From: Paenibacillus contaminans
GTDB taxonomy: Bacteria; Bacillota; Bacilli; Paenibacillales; NBRC-103111
NCBI RefSeq assembly: GCF_003285015.1
Contig: NZ_QMFB01000009.1
Location: forward strand, 186,001-250,000
DNA length: 64,000 nucleotides
Direction of reading: 5' to 3'
The position numbers were made by a program, and so were the translations under genes. The notes under the pieces were generated by a model. It was not told the origin of the DNA. It searched no databases and worked only from the letters and a program-made list of their open reading frames with translations. How positions within the stretch are numbered: position 1 is the stretch's first letter; each line of letters begins with the position of its first letter. Shown piece by piece: positions 18,263-27,197 of this stretch.

Positions 18263-20434
18263 TCAGCTCGTTGTCCGTTCCCTGCTCATGGATAATTCGC
18301 GATATTCGCTCGGAACAAGGCCCGTGTATTGCTTGAAAACTTTGGAAAAATAACTGTAGCTATTAAAGCCGACCTTCGCGTATACCTCCGATATTTTCAT
18401 AGGACCGCTTTCCAAAAAACGTTTGGCTTGATCGATGCGGTATTGATTCAAGTAATCGATAAAGGTGATGTTGTACTGCTGTTTAATCAGCTGGCAAATG
18501 TACTGCTTCGAGATGCCGACTTCATCGGATACGTCGTCCAGCGAGAAGCTGCCCGGATAATTCGCTTCCACATAACGCTCGATCCGTTTCATATATTGAT
18601 CTTTCTCGGAGGCTGCAGATTTGGAATCTTGGGCAAACAGCTTGAATTGATCCATAAAGAAGCTTTTTAACGTGACATTGTTCATGATGCTGTTGTTAGC
18701 GATCAGCTCGTTCACTTCATGAAGGAAGCTGACCTCTTCCCGGTCATGCATCTTGCGCAGCATCGACAGCACCATATAAAAGTTCGTATTGTACTCCATA
18801 ATTCCCGTATCGTCCCGGAATAAGCGATTCAGCATCGCTGCATAGTCATCCGCCTGCTGCTGACGGACGGCATGCTCCAGAGCATCCATCGAGAGCTCTT
18901 CCATTACCGGCTTATGATAATCCATCGGCAATTTATTGAAACAATAAATATGTTCTTCCGTGTCATACATCCGTCCGACTTGATAGGCATATTTGGCTTC
19001 CGTGTACGACTCGTGCAGCTGCGCAAGGTCTTGATAAACGTTTCCGGCACTGATGGAGATTCGCTGCAGCATTTCATCATCCATCAGCAGCAATATGCGG
19101 ACCAAAAGCCCGTTCAATTCCGTTTCCCGCAGTTGGATAATGGCAAAGCACTCTTGTTCGTCGCTGAACATTTCGCAGCGTTCCGAGACGGCAAAGCGCT
19201 TTTCCAAATCCTCGCGCAGCATATCATACGACCATTCCGCATCGGCGCCATTCATTTTAAAGACGAAAACGACAAAAGAGCCTTCCAATTGAAAAGCTTT
19301 TGCAATGCTTTTATAATCCGCCGTTTGATTCCGGGTTTTCATTAAGTAGTAGAGCTGCGTTCGGTTCAGCAGGCTTTGACTGTTCGCAAGCCGCTGATTC
19401 AATTCCGTGTACGAATCGACCATATGATCGAAGGTAGAGTGGAGGAACCCGAATTCATCCGCCTGCCTGACATCCGCCGGCTCTTGCTGCCAGCCTTGTT
19501 TGAATCGCTTCGTCAAATACCGGATCGGTTTGTATAACTGTCTTGAGCCTATGAATACAAGTCCCGCCAGAGCGACGACAATGACGATCGTTAAAACATA
19601 CATCCGTTTCTTGAAAGCATCGACACCTTGGTATAACGCTTGCGTATCGACCTCGCCTACTAAAGTCCACTGCAATCCCGGCAGCTGATATCTTGTTGCG
19701 GAAACATAACGTTCCGGATTCGGCTTCACATACTGAATGGGCTGGTCCGATGCATAGCTTTCGCTTGCTTCGGGCGGCAGCGGGAAAATCACTTCGCCTT
19801 GCCGGTTTACAATATAGTAATGGTAAATTTCGGAATCGACATTCAAGCGGCTGAAAAAATCATTGTACAGCTTTTCAATATCGATGTTGTAAATCAAATA
19901 CTGATGCTTTTGCTTGATGGTGTTAATGTTCAGTACCAACGAAACGGTATAAGTATTGTTGGTTTGATTCAAACGGGTGTTCGTCATCTGCAAATCCTTG
20001 TTGATCGCCATGTTCTGAATGTGCTGCTTGATCCAGCGGTATCCCGAACGGTCGAGCTGGAACACGATGCCGTAATCCGAAGCCAGCATGGACCCGTCTA
20101 AGGCATTGTACAAATAAACCGATTGCAAATATTCATTGCTTGCAACAAGCTTGGACAGCTTATCCATCGTATTTAATCGATCCACAATGGAAAGATCGCC
20201 CGGATCGCCGACAATATCGACATTCAGCCCCGACATGGCGATTTCCTTAATTTGGTTAATCGTACGGTTCATAAGATATCCCGTTCGATTCAATTCATGC
20301 TCGTTCTTCTCATTAATCAGCGTAGTGGATTGTGCAACAAAGGAATTGGTCGCGTAAATATTCCATAGCAATAACGGAGGGATCGATATCAGCAAAATGA
20401 TAAGGAGCAGTTGATAGAAATAGCGGCTTTTCAC
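18263..20434 (-). CDS. membrane-bound Cache-type sensor with AraC DNA-binding domain
   Basis: One-component regulator of about 723 residues. The GTG start at 20434 is chosen because AGAGGGG precedes it and the protein then opens with a charged end and membrane helix (KSRYFYQLLLIILLISIPP). An extracellular region of about 240 residues has the look of a double-Cache sensor. It is followed by a second helix (VLTIVIVVALAGLVFIG) and a long cytoplasmic linker. The C-terminal 100 residues carry two AraC helix-turn-helix units (SLDDVSDEVGISKQYICQLI and KISEVYAKVGFNSYSYFSKV). It most likely senses an extracellular sugar and activates the downstream binding protein, transporter and glycosidase-like genes. 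Confidence 0.88.
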   Translation of the reverse strand: MKSRYFYQLLLIILLISIPPLLLWNIYATNSFVAQSTTLINEKNEHELNRTGYLMNRTINQIKEIAMSGLNVDIVGDPGDLSIVDRLNTMDKLSKLVASNEYLQSVYLYNALDGSMLASDYGIVFQLDRSGYRWIKQHIQNMAINKDLQMTNTRLNQTNNTYTVSLVLNINTIKQKHQYLIYNIDIEKLYNDFFSRLNVDSEIYHYYIVNRQGEVIFPLPPEASESYASDQPIQYVKPNPERYVSATRYQLPGLQWTLVGEVDTQALYQGVDAFKKRMYVLTIVIVVALAGLVFIGSRQLYKPIRYLTKRFKQGWQQEPADVRQADEFGFLHSTFDHMVDSYTELNQRLANSQSLLNRTQLYYLMKTRNQTADYKSIAKAFQLEGSFVVFVFKMNGADAEWSYDMLREDLEKRFAVSERCEMFSDEQECFAIIQLRETELNGLLVRILLLMDDEMLQRISISAGNVYQDLAQLHESYTEAKYAYQVGRMYDTEEHIYCFNKLPMDYHKPVMEELSMDALEHAVRQQQADDYAAMLNRLFRDDTGIMEYNTNFYMVLSMLRKMHDREEVSFLHEVNELIANNSIMNNVTLKSFFMDQFKLFAQDSKSAASEKDQYMKRIERYVEANYPGSFSLDDVSDEVGISKQYICQLIKQQYNITFIDYLNQYRIDQAKRFLESGPMKISEVYAKVGFNSYSYFSKVFKQYTGLVPSEYRELSMSRERTTS

Positions 20435-20462
20435 GAGAGTAAACCCCTCTTTGACCATGATT

Positions 20463-20504
20463 TGTAAGTGCTTACAGTATAGCATCATCGCTGTTTGCGG
20501 ACAA
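20463..20504 (-). promoter_or_regulatory. sigma-A promoter with cre-like site ahead of the Cache/AraC regulator
   Basis: On the minus strand TTGTCC (20504-20499) and TATACT (20481-20476) are 17 bp apart. TGTAAGCACTTACA (20476-20463) overlaps the end of the -10 and the expected transcription start. It matches the cre consensus except for A in place of G at position 8, so CcpA repression of the regulator is possible. Confidence 0.6.
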
Positions 20505-20621
20505 TGAACGACATGGTTCGCCAGCTATTCCAGCGATCTTCAGCGCATCTGCCAAAAGCGCAAGCAATCGGTTTGGCCAATAGGAGAGGGGGCGTTAAAA
20601 CAACGTCTATGGGAACAACTA

Positions 20622-20659
20622 GGGGCTTGACGGTTAAGTTCGTTAACCATCAAGCCCCT
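20622..20659 (-). terminator. hairpin downstream of the YkuS-like gene
   Basis: GGGGCTTGACGGTTAA and TTAACCATCAAGCCCC form a long stem with one mismatch and a GTTCG loop, 11 bp beyond the stop codon. The T-tract behind it on the minus strand is weak, so termination efficiency is uncertain. Confidence 0.6.
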
Positions 20660-20669
20660 TAGTATCGGG

Positions 20670-20912
20670 TTATTGTATTTTGCCGACCGTTTCGTTGATC
20701 TGCTGCAGGATTTCCGAATCGCTCATGCCTTGTGCGTTGATGACGGAAGCCTTCGTAGCGGTATCGCTGATTCCCATCACATTATTATCCTGTCCCGAAA
20801 TGACGCAGCAATCGCAGTCGGCGAGATTGTTCATGGACACGATCTCGTGTCCGTTGCTTTGCAAATACGACGACATGTGATTCAAGTTGTCTTCCAGAGC
20901 GATTTTAGCCAT
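20670..20912 (-). CDS. UPF0180 family protein (YkuS-like)
   Basis: An 80-residue cytoplasmic protein of unknown function. The run CDCCVISGQDNNVMGISDTA with following TKASVINAQGMS closely resembles Bacillus subtilis YkuS, which fixes the family. The start at 20912 follows AAGGAGG, and an upstream in-frame start is not needed. It lies 58 bp downstream of the FAD oxidoreductase gene on the same strand, and a hairpin follows. Confidence 0.88.
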   Translation of the reverse strand: MAKIALEDNLNHMSSYLQSNGHEIVSMNNLADCDCCVISGQDNNVMGISDTATKASVINAQGMSDSEILQQINETVGKIQ

Positions 20913-20970
20913 TTGTTTACCTCCTTGATATGCGTTCCATCGTAGTGTAAACAATTGCTAAAATTTTATC

Positions 20971-23223
20971 CTAATATACCCGCACCTCGATAATTTCGGC
21001 GCACGGGCTGCCGTTGGTCGCTTCTACGACGACGCGAAGCCGGTCGGCTGCAAGGGGAGCGTCCAGATGATGGACTTGCTTGCGCTTATGATTGTTTTTC
21101 CGTTCGGCGATAACCGACCATTCGCCGTTCGCATACGCCTCCAGCCGGTAGTCGCGGACCAGCTCAGGGATAGCTTCGAAAGGCGTCGTATGATGATGCA
21201 GGTTGATGAGGTCCTCGTTCACGTCATCGTTGAAGGTGAGATGCACGGAACCTACGGTCACCGTCTTCTCCCAGCTCAGCTCCAGCCACTCGGATCGGCC
21301 CGCTTGCATCGGCTCCGACGACCACATATGCGGTCCGCCATAAGGGCGGACGTAGCCGTCCGTCGCTTTGGACGGCGCAAGCGCGCTTGTCGGGGACAGC
21401 AGCCGGAAGCAGGGAAGCTTGCGTTCGAACTCGCGCATGCTCCATTCAACGGTCGGCTGAGCCGGCTGCGGCCGGTCAGGCTCGTCGCGGTGCACGATGA
21501 TCGGCCGGTTGCTTCTGCGGAAGCCGAGCACTCCGCTCTGCCCGCGATCAGCCGCGTGGATGGAAAGCGCATCGTTCGCCTTGATGATGACGAAGGCGTT
21601 TTGCGCCGTATCCGCCGTCCAGGCGATGTCGAGCTTCACCCATTGCTTGTCGCCCTGCCGAACGCCGGCGGAAACCGAGGATTGCTTTGCATGCGGCACG
21701 TAATTTTCCGCCCGGCCCGTATCCCATACCTCCGCGATCAGCTCCGTGTCGGCCGAGGCGTCGACCAGCAGCTCCAGTCCCGCCAACGTCCTGTCGACCG
21801 GCAGAAGCAGCGCGATATCGGTTTGGAGCGAGGCGGTACATACCGGCTGCTCTACGGCAAGCCGCGTCAATGTGCTGGAAGCGGAAACCGATGCCAACAG
21901 GGCAAGGTCCGAGCGGTCGGCGTTACGCAAACCGATTACCGATGCGTCCTGCCGGAGCAGCGTTTGCTGCAGCTCGGCCAGGTGGCTCGCGTATAGCTCA
22001 CGCGGCGTGATGCCTTTTTGCGCGCAGAGAGCGGCGCCGGTGCCGGCCGCTTCGCCGATGACGGCGCATGTCGCCATAACCCGCGTCGTGCCGAAGGCGA
22101 CATGCGTCGCGCTGATGTCGCGGCCGGCCATCAGCATATTGTCTACGTTGGCGGAGTAGAGAGACCGAAACGGAATATGGTAGATGCCGTCCGTATGCAG
22201 ATGCTTCGAGCCGTGCTCGGTCGAGTAAACGCCTTGCGGCGGATGCAGGTCAATCGACCAGCCGCCGTAAGCGACCCGATCCTCGAACGGGCGCTGTGCC
22301 AGCACATCGTTCTGGTTCAGGACATAATCCCCGACGAAGCGCCGGTATTCGCGTTTGCCCGGAATCGAACCGACCCATTCAAGCGTCATGTTGTCGGCTT
22401 CGAATTTGCCTGAGTTTTTGATATAGTCCCATATGCCGTAAATAACCGACCATAGCTCGTCGCGAATGCGTTCGTTGTCGTGCACCGTATCCATCTCGCC
22501 GCCCCATTCGATCCACCAGTACGCGCAGCCGTTATCCCCGCTGCGGATGACGCGCCGTTCCGGAATCGACGTCTTCGTAATATCCTTGGCAAAGCTCGGC
22601 GGCACGAATTTGACGGGACGGCCGGCATCCTTCGTGTAGAAAAGCAGCGTGCTGCCGAGTGTGATGTCGTCGGGGACGAGCGGCGCCCAATCTTCTCCGA
22701 ATTCTTCCCGGGCTTCGCGGCCGATCCGGTATTTGGCGCCGGCCAGAAAGCCTACCAGTCCGTCCCCGGTGCAGTCGAGGTAAACGCTGCTTTCAAACGT
22801 AATGCGGCGTTCGGAGCCCATCATCCACCCGGTGACCGAGCGGATCGTCCGGTCGTGCTCGCCGCCTTCCGCTTCGACCTCGTGCACGTCGGTGTTCAGA
22901 TACAGCGTGATGTTCGGTTCCGCGCGAACCGCTTCCAGAACGACCATGTCCCAAATATACGGATTGCCGTCGATGTTGCGGTACTGATTTTCGACGAACA
23001 GCTCGCCCATGATGCCGGTTTCCCTTGCATACCGGTTTATCCCGTGGCCTGCAGCTCCGCATACCCATACCCGAACCTCACTGCTGGAATTTCCGCCGAG
23101 AACCGGTCTGTTCTGTACGAGCGATACGCTTTGCCCCAGCCGTGCGGCGGCAATCGCCGCGCAGACGCCTGCCAGACCGCCGCCGATGACGGTTATTTCG
23201 GACCGAACCGTTTCCTGTCTCAT
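20971..23223 (-). CDS. FAD-dependent oxidoreductase with C-terminal carbohydrate-binding-like domain
   Basis: A 750-residue flavoprotein. The dinucleotide-binding fold is clear at the N-terminus (ITVIGGGLAGVCAAIAAARL), followed by LGGNSSSEVRVWV and VYLDCTGDGLVGFLAGAKY, marks of the FAD-dependent oxidoreductase group common in carbohydrate-degrading bacteria. The conserved MLMAGRDISATHVAFGTTRV motif lies near the end of the catalytic part. Residues from about 600 on look like a discoidin-like beta-sandwich (VGSVHLTFNDD; YRLEAYANGEWSVIAE). No signal peptide is present. It is divergent from an AraC regulator 140 bp away, its likely activator. Substrate unknown. Confidence 0.85.
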   Translation of the reverse strand: MRQETVRSEITVIGGGLAGVCAAIAAARLGQSVSLVQNRPVLGGNSSSEVRVWVCGAAGHGINRYARETGIMGELFVENQYRNIDGNPYIWDMVVLEAVRAEPNITLYLNTDVHEVEAEGGEHDRTIRSVTGWMMGSERRITFESSVYLDCTGDGLVGFLAGAKYRIGREAREEFGEDWAPLVPDDITLGSTLLFYTKDAGRPVKFVPPSFAKDITKTSIPERRVIRSGDNGCAYWWIEWGGEMDTVHDNERIRDELWSVIYGIWDYIKNSGKFEADNMTLEWVGSIPGKREYRRFVGDYVLNQNDVLAQRPFEDRVAYGGWSIDLHPPQGVYSTEHGSKHLHTDGIYHIPFRSLYSANVDNMLMAGRDISATHVAFGTTRVMATCAVIGEAAGTGAALCAQKGITPRELYASHLAELQQTLLRQDASVIGLRNADRSDLALLASVSASSTLTRLAVEQPVCTASLQTDIALLLPVDRTLAGLELLVDASADTELIAEVWDTGRAENYVPHAKQSSVSAGVRQGDKQWVKLDIAWTADTAQNAFVIIKANDALSIHAADRGQSGVLGFRRSNRPIIVHRDEPDRPQPAQPTVEWSMREFERKLPCFRLLSPTSALAPSKATDGYVRPYGGPHMWSSEPMQAGRSEWLELSWEKTVTVGSVHLTFNDDVNEDLINLHHHTTPFEAIPELVRDYRLEAYANGEWSVIAERKNNHKRKQVHHLDAPLAADRLRVVVEATNGSPCAEIIEVRVY

Positions 23224-23363
23224 GTTTATGCCTCTCCCTATTCTGAATTTGGTATATCCTTGATTTCATAATAGGAAATCGTATATTCAAATGACATGCA
23301 TCGTATTGCGAAATAACATATACTTTATTTCATAAGCAAGGGGATGGAAAGGGTGGCTTCGGA

Positions 23364-24161
23364 ATGCTGCGTTACGATTGGGCGGCGACTCCGGTCGCAT
23401 ACGCCTATTGGCACCAGAAATCGGCGTTTGCGCTCGAGAGGGATGTGTACGAAAGCTGGACGATGTTTGCGGTGGAGGACGGCCGGTTCTCTTATGAGAT
23501 CGGAGAGCGCAAAGGGGAGGCGGGTTTCGGCGATCTGGTCGTGTGCCGGCCAGGCGTGCCGTTCATTCGGCGTACGATTACCCCGCTTACGTTTCATTTC
23601 ATTCATTTCGAGTGGAATTCGGAAATGACGGACGAATACGAGCGAGAGCTGTCGGGGAAACATTCGGTGTCGGACGTCGACAGACTTTCCTCGAATTACC
23701 GGTATATGCGGGAAGTGGGCTTTGCCGGCAGACAGGAGCCTGCTTTCGGCAGAATGAAGCATCTTTTTCACGATATTTGGCAGCTGGTCGACATGGAACG
23801 AAGCTCTGCGGACGGCCGCGGCAGCGCCGCTGCGGAAGCCGATTCCGCGATGCAAACCGCGCGGCAATGGCTGCTCGCCCATGCGTATGCGCCCCTTGTT
23901 TACCGCGAGCTGTCGGATCTGCTGGGCATTAGTCCCGTGCAGCTGACGCGCCGTTTCCGGGCCGCTTACCGCATGACGCCGACGGCATTCGTGACGGAGC
24001 TGAGGCTGGCGCGCGCTTGCAGGCTGCTGGCGGAAACCGGCCTACCGCTTGACGCGATCGCCCAAAAATGCGGCTACGAGAACGGCTTTTATTTAAGCCG
24101 CGTTTTTCATGGGAAGAAAGGAACGAGCCCGTCCGCTTACCGCAAGTTGTATCGGGTGTAG
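23364..24161 (+). CDS. AraC family transcriptional regulator
   Basis: A 265-residue cytoplasmic regulator. The N-terminal 150 residues form a cupin-like ligand-binding part (RPGVPFIRR is typical). The C-terminal 100 residues hold two helix-turn-helix motifs (VYRELSDLLGISPVQLTRRF and LDAIAQKCGYENGFYLSRVF) and end KGTSPSAYRKLYRV. It is transcribed away from the FAD oxidoreductase gene. The shared 140-bp spacer has two copies of ATTTCATAA, possible binding half-sites. Confidence 0.88.
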   Translation: MLRYDWAATPVAYAYWHQKSAFALERDVYESWTMFAVEDGRFSYEIGERKGEAGFGDLVVCRPGVPFIRRTITPLTFHFIHFEWNSEMTDEYERELSGKHSVSDVDRLSSNYRYMREVGFAGRQEPAFGRMKHLFHDIWQLVDMERSSADGRGSAAAEADSAMQTARQWLLAHAYAPLVYRELSDLLGISPVQLTRRFRAAYRMTPTAFVTELRLARACRLLAETGLPLDAIAQKCGYENGFYLSRVFHGKKGTSPSAYRKLYRV

Positions 24162-24288
24162 CCGTTTTCTGCAAAATTCTACCTAAACCGTATTCTTTTA
24201 ATTAATGCGGGTGTTATTCTTTCAACTAAGCAGCGGGCATTTGTTCGTGTACAAGCGCATAAGCTCATTAGTAGAGGAGGAGAGCGCG

Positions 24289-24732
24289 ATGGACTGGGAG
24301 CATGTCGACATTTCGGAGGACACCAAAACGATACTCAAGGAGCTGGTGGAGCGCAAGAAAAAGCTGAATCATGTCACGATGATGAAAAATATGTTTTCTG
24401 CGGTCACGCTGATCGTCGTCGCTTTTTCCGTCTATTATTTTTACCGCTTTCTGCTTGTGCCGTCCAAGAACGATATGCTGAAGCTCGTCGGCATGTTTTC
24501 GGGCAATGCGGCCAATCTGCTCCTGCTCGCCGCTCTGGCGACGTTATATATCGTGACGAACAATTATATGAAAACGTACAGCAAACAGAAAAGCAAGTAC
24601 GAAACGCTTCGAATCGAAGCGATCGATCATTTTCACAGCACGTGGATCAAAGCCAAAAGCTCGACGATCCGCGACGTCATATCCAAACATTTGAAAGATA
24701 CGTACAATATCAATTTGTCTTTTAAAAATTAA
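24289..24732 (+). CDS. DUF2663 (YpbF-like) small membrane protein
   Basis: A 147-residue protein from the ATG at 24289, preceded by GAGGAGGAGAG. A charged N-terminal helix (ILKELVERKKKLNH) precedes two membrane spans (VTLIVVAFSVYYFYRFLL and NLLLLAALATLYIVTN). The C-terminal tail is basic and cytoplasmic (KTYSKQKSKYETLRIEAIDH). Length and layout fit the YpbF family of endospore formers, whose function is unknown. Confidence 0.75.
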   Translation: MDWEHVDISEDTKTILKELVERKKKLNHVTMMKNMFSAVTLIVVAFSVYYFYRFLLVPSKNDMLKLVGMFSGNAANLLLLAALATLYIVTNNYMKTYSKQKSKYETLRIEAIDHFHSTWIKAKSSTIRDVISKHLKDTYNINLSFKN

Positions 24733-24818
24733 CTTCCACACAAGCTCTTTTGCGGGCGGTTCAAAGAGCCGGGCTGCCTTTCGTCTTCCGGGACGGAGGG
24801 GAGTCCGGTTTTTGCGAG

Positions 24819-24853
24819 TTGTAAGAAATTTGTAAGTATAGGAAGATTAAAAT
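24819..24853 (+). promoter_or_regulatory. direct-repeat operator and promoter, copy A (reads antisense to the response regulator)
   Basis: TTGTAAG occurs at 24819-24825 and again at 24830-24836, an 11-bp period typical of OmpR-family regulators; TGTAAG-N5-TGTAAG is close to the WalR/PhoP-type consensus. TTAAAAT, a plausible -10, starts 17 bp after the start of the second repeat. The same elements with identical spacing precede the DUF2269 gene (28446-28480). A separate TATAAT lies at 24911-24916. Transcription from here would run rightward into the 3' end of the response regulator gene on its antisense strand. Confidence 0.55.
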
Positions 24854-24952
24854 CATCTTAGAAATTCGATAAAATTCGTCAATCTTTAAGAAAACTTTAA
24901 CTTAGTTTGGTATAATTGGAATTGAAGTGCGCGATGATTTCAAAATTCCGAG

Positions 24953-25657
24953 CTAATCCGACAAACTGCCGTTAAATTTATAGCCCAAGCCCCTGACCGT
25001 AACAATAAACCGCGGTTCGGCGGGATTGGCTTCGATCTTTTTGCGAAGGTTGCTTATATGGACGAGCAGCGTTCGGGTATCACCCAAACCGTCGAGCCCC
25101 CAAATCGTTTCATACAGGTGATCGATTTTATATACCCGGTTGGGCGTTTTGGCAAGAAGGGACAGCAGCTCGAATTCTTTGACCGAAAGGGGAACGAGCG
25201 CCCCGTCTACACGCACCGTATGGTCGGATAAACCGATCTCCAGACCCGGAAATACTAATGTATGCGCTTCATCCGCGTATTTAAGCTGGAATCGGCTGCG
25301 CCGCAGCTGAGCTTTGACGCGGGCGACAAGCTGATTGGGGCTGAACGGCTTCGTGACGTAATCGTCGCCTCCGATAGCCAGGCCTTCGATGATATCCGAA
25401 TCGTCCCGTTTGCAGCTGATGAAAATAATCGGAATATCGGCCGTTTTCCTGATCGCCCGGCATACGTCGAGGCCGCCTAAACCCGGCAGCAGAACGTCTA
25501 GAATAATCAGATCCGGTTTCTCCTTATGAATGAACGGCATGACGTTTCGTCCGTCATTCGTGCTCACGACCTCAAAGCCTTCTCTTTTCATATATAAACT
25601 GACAAGCTCTACGATACTGGCTTCATCATCGACAATCATGATTTTACTTGGCGGCAT
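24953..25657 (-). CDS. OmpR-family two-component response regulator
   Basis: A 234-residue cytoplasmic regulator. The receiver has all the key residues: acidic pair D10/D11, phospho-acceptor D54 in LIILDVLLPG, the serine in FISC and the lysine in TKPF. The C-terminal winged helix is complete (VHISNLRKKIEANP, VRGLGYKF). The start has GGAGAA upstream. It diverges from a kinase homologue with degraded catalytic motifs, 56 bp away. Since that partner cannot be a normal phosphodonor, this regulator must receive phosphate from elsewhere, or be governed by binding. Confidence 0.92.
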   Translation of the reverse strand: MPPSKIMIVDDEASIVELVSLYMKREGFEVVSTNDGRNVMPFIHKEKPDLIILDVLLPGLGGLDVCRAIRKTADIPIIFISCKRDDSDIIEGLAIGGDDYVTKPFSPNQLVARVKAQLRRSRFQLKYADEAHTLVFPGLEIGLSDHTVRVDGALVPLSVKEFELLSLLAKTPNRVYKIDHLYETIWGLDGLGDTRTLLVHISNLRKKIEANPAEPRFIVTVRGLGYKFNGSLSD

Positions 25658-25713
25658 GACAACTGGATTCTCCCTCGCTGGAATAATTTTATACTACCAC
25701 ACTGGCAGAAGAT

Positions 25714-27183
25714 ATGCCCTTGAAAAAGATTTTTATTCGCGGAGGGGTAGGCTTGGAAACGCTTGTGATCGGTTGTATGTTAGTCATCGGCGTCTCCCAT
25801 CTCGGATATTCCTTTATTCGCCGGTCCGTAGAGCCGTCGGCTATTTATTTCGTGCTGTTCGGCATCGCGATGACGGCTCATACCCCGACAACCGGCCTAG
25901 GCTTCCAATGGCCGCTCGGGGGGATTTCCGGAAAAGGGGAGTATTTGTCCTTTAGCTTGGGGCTGCCGCTGCTATCCATGTATGTCCATTCGTTGTTTCC
26001 TAACGAGAGATGGCGGCCTGCCATATGGTTCATTCAATTATACGGCGCTGTCTTATCCTTGTTAACGCTGCTGGCGCCTGAGCGTATTTTTGCCGATCCG
26101 GTTCCCATGATACTCGGATTGGCGATATGCTTCGGGGGCTACACCCTGGCGATGCTCGCCGCGGCGATTCGCCGCAGGCGCAAGGGAGCAAGCTTGCTTC
26201 TGTGCGGCTGGGGGGTTTTTGTCGGAGGATCGATTCACGACATCGCATTGCTTGGCGAGAAAGCCGATCATGGCGTTTGGTTTACCGCAGGACTTATCGC
26301 GCTTATCATTACCCAGACTTACATGTTGGGAGCGGGGGCTGCCAAGGTAATGGCTTCGGCCGAGAAGCAGACCCGGGATCTGAAGGCGCGGAACAGCATG
26401 CTGGAGGCAAAAATGACCGAGCGGACGACCGGACTCGTTGTGGCTAATCTGGAGCTGGAGAAGGCGAACGCGGAATTGGAACGGTCGGAACGCTCGCGGA
26501 GGAGTATGCTGGCCAAAGTGTCGAATGATTTCGGTACGCCTCTTAAGCTAATTAAGGGTTATCTCGAAGCGATTATGGATGACGAAGCAGTCAGCCCCGC
26601 GCAGCGGCAAAAGTACTTAAGGCTCATTCACTCCCGAATGGCCGGCATGCAGCATCATATGGAGGATTTGTTCGAGGTTTCCCGACTGGAGGCAAGCAAT
26701 ACCCGTTTTCAATATCGAAAAATGTCGGTAGGTCAGCTTATCGCGCATGTCGACAGCCGCTACGAAATGGAGGTGGCCGCGACGAAGCGCCGATACGAGC
26801 TGATCGTCCCGCTTGCGGGCAGCGATAGCTGCGAGATAGAGGTGGACGTAAACCGGATCGATCAGTTGTTTACGCACATCGTATATAAAGCGGTTAGCCT
26901 TACACCGGAAGGCGGGGCGGTCCGAATCGGCTTTATGCTTGAGGAACGCGAGCTGGCTGTGCGCATTGCCGGGAGCGGGGAAGGGCTTGAACCTGACGAC
27001 CTGACGCAGCTTTTTGACTCTTCTTCCTCATGGAATGGGGACAATAGGCTCGCTATCGGCAAGGAGATCGTCGAGCTTCATGGCGGACGCATCTGGGCCG
27101 AAAGCCGGATACAGGAAGGAACAGCGATTACGTTTACCATACCACTGATGAGAGCGGCACGAATGGCCGCAGGCGGCGAATAA
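25714..27183 (+). CDS. membrane histidine-kinase homologue with degraded catalytic motifs (pseudokinase)
   Basis: A 489-residue protein. About seven hydrophobic segments fill residues 14-215, then a coiled-coil (RDLKARNSMLEAKMTERTTG), a dimerisation/acceptor region and an ATPase-like domain. The usual SHELRTPL H-box reads SNDFGTPL, with Asn at 271 in place of the phospho-acceptor His. The N-box reads THIVYKAV, lacking the Mg-binding Asn. The G1 box reads AGSGEGL, lacking the Asp. The G2 glycines are replaced by NGDNRLAI. The frame is otherwise intact and well conserved (EIVELHGGRIWAES), so the protein is expressed but unlikely to autophosphorylate. The listed ATG has a poor ribosome site; a TTG at 25753 has GGAGGGG. 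It shares an operon with an HD-GYP gene 14 bp downstream. Confidence 0.85.
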   Translation: MPLKKIFIRGGVGLETLVIGCMLVIGVSHLGYSFIRRSVEPSAIYFVLFGIAMTAHTPTTGLGFQWPLGGISGKGEYLSFSLGLPLLSMYVHSLFPNERWRPAIWFIQLYGAVLSLLTLLAPERIFADPVPMILGLAICFGGYTLAMLAAAIRRRRKGASLLLCGWGVFVGGSIHDIALLGEKADHGVWFTAGLIALIITQTYMLGAGAAKVMASAEKQTRDLKARNSMLEAKMTERTTGLVVANLELEKANAELERSERSRRSMLAKVSNDFGTPLKLIKGYLEAIMDDEAVSPAQRQKYLRLIHSRMAGMQHHMEDLFEVSRLEASNTRFQYRKMSVGQLIAHVDSRYEMEVAATKRRYELIVPLAGSDSCEIEVDVNRIDQLFTHIVYKAVSLTPEGGAVRIGFMLEERELAVRIAGSGEGLEPDDLTQLFDSSSSWNGDNRLAIGKEIVELHGGRIWAESRIQEGTAITFTIPLMRAARMAAGGE

Positions 27184-27197
27184 AGGGAGGTAGCGTT

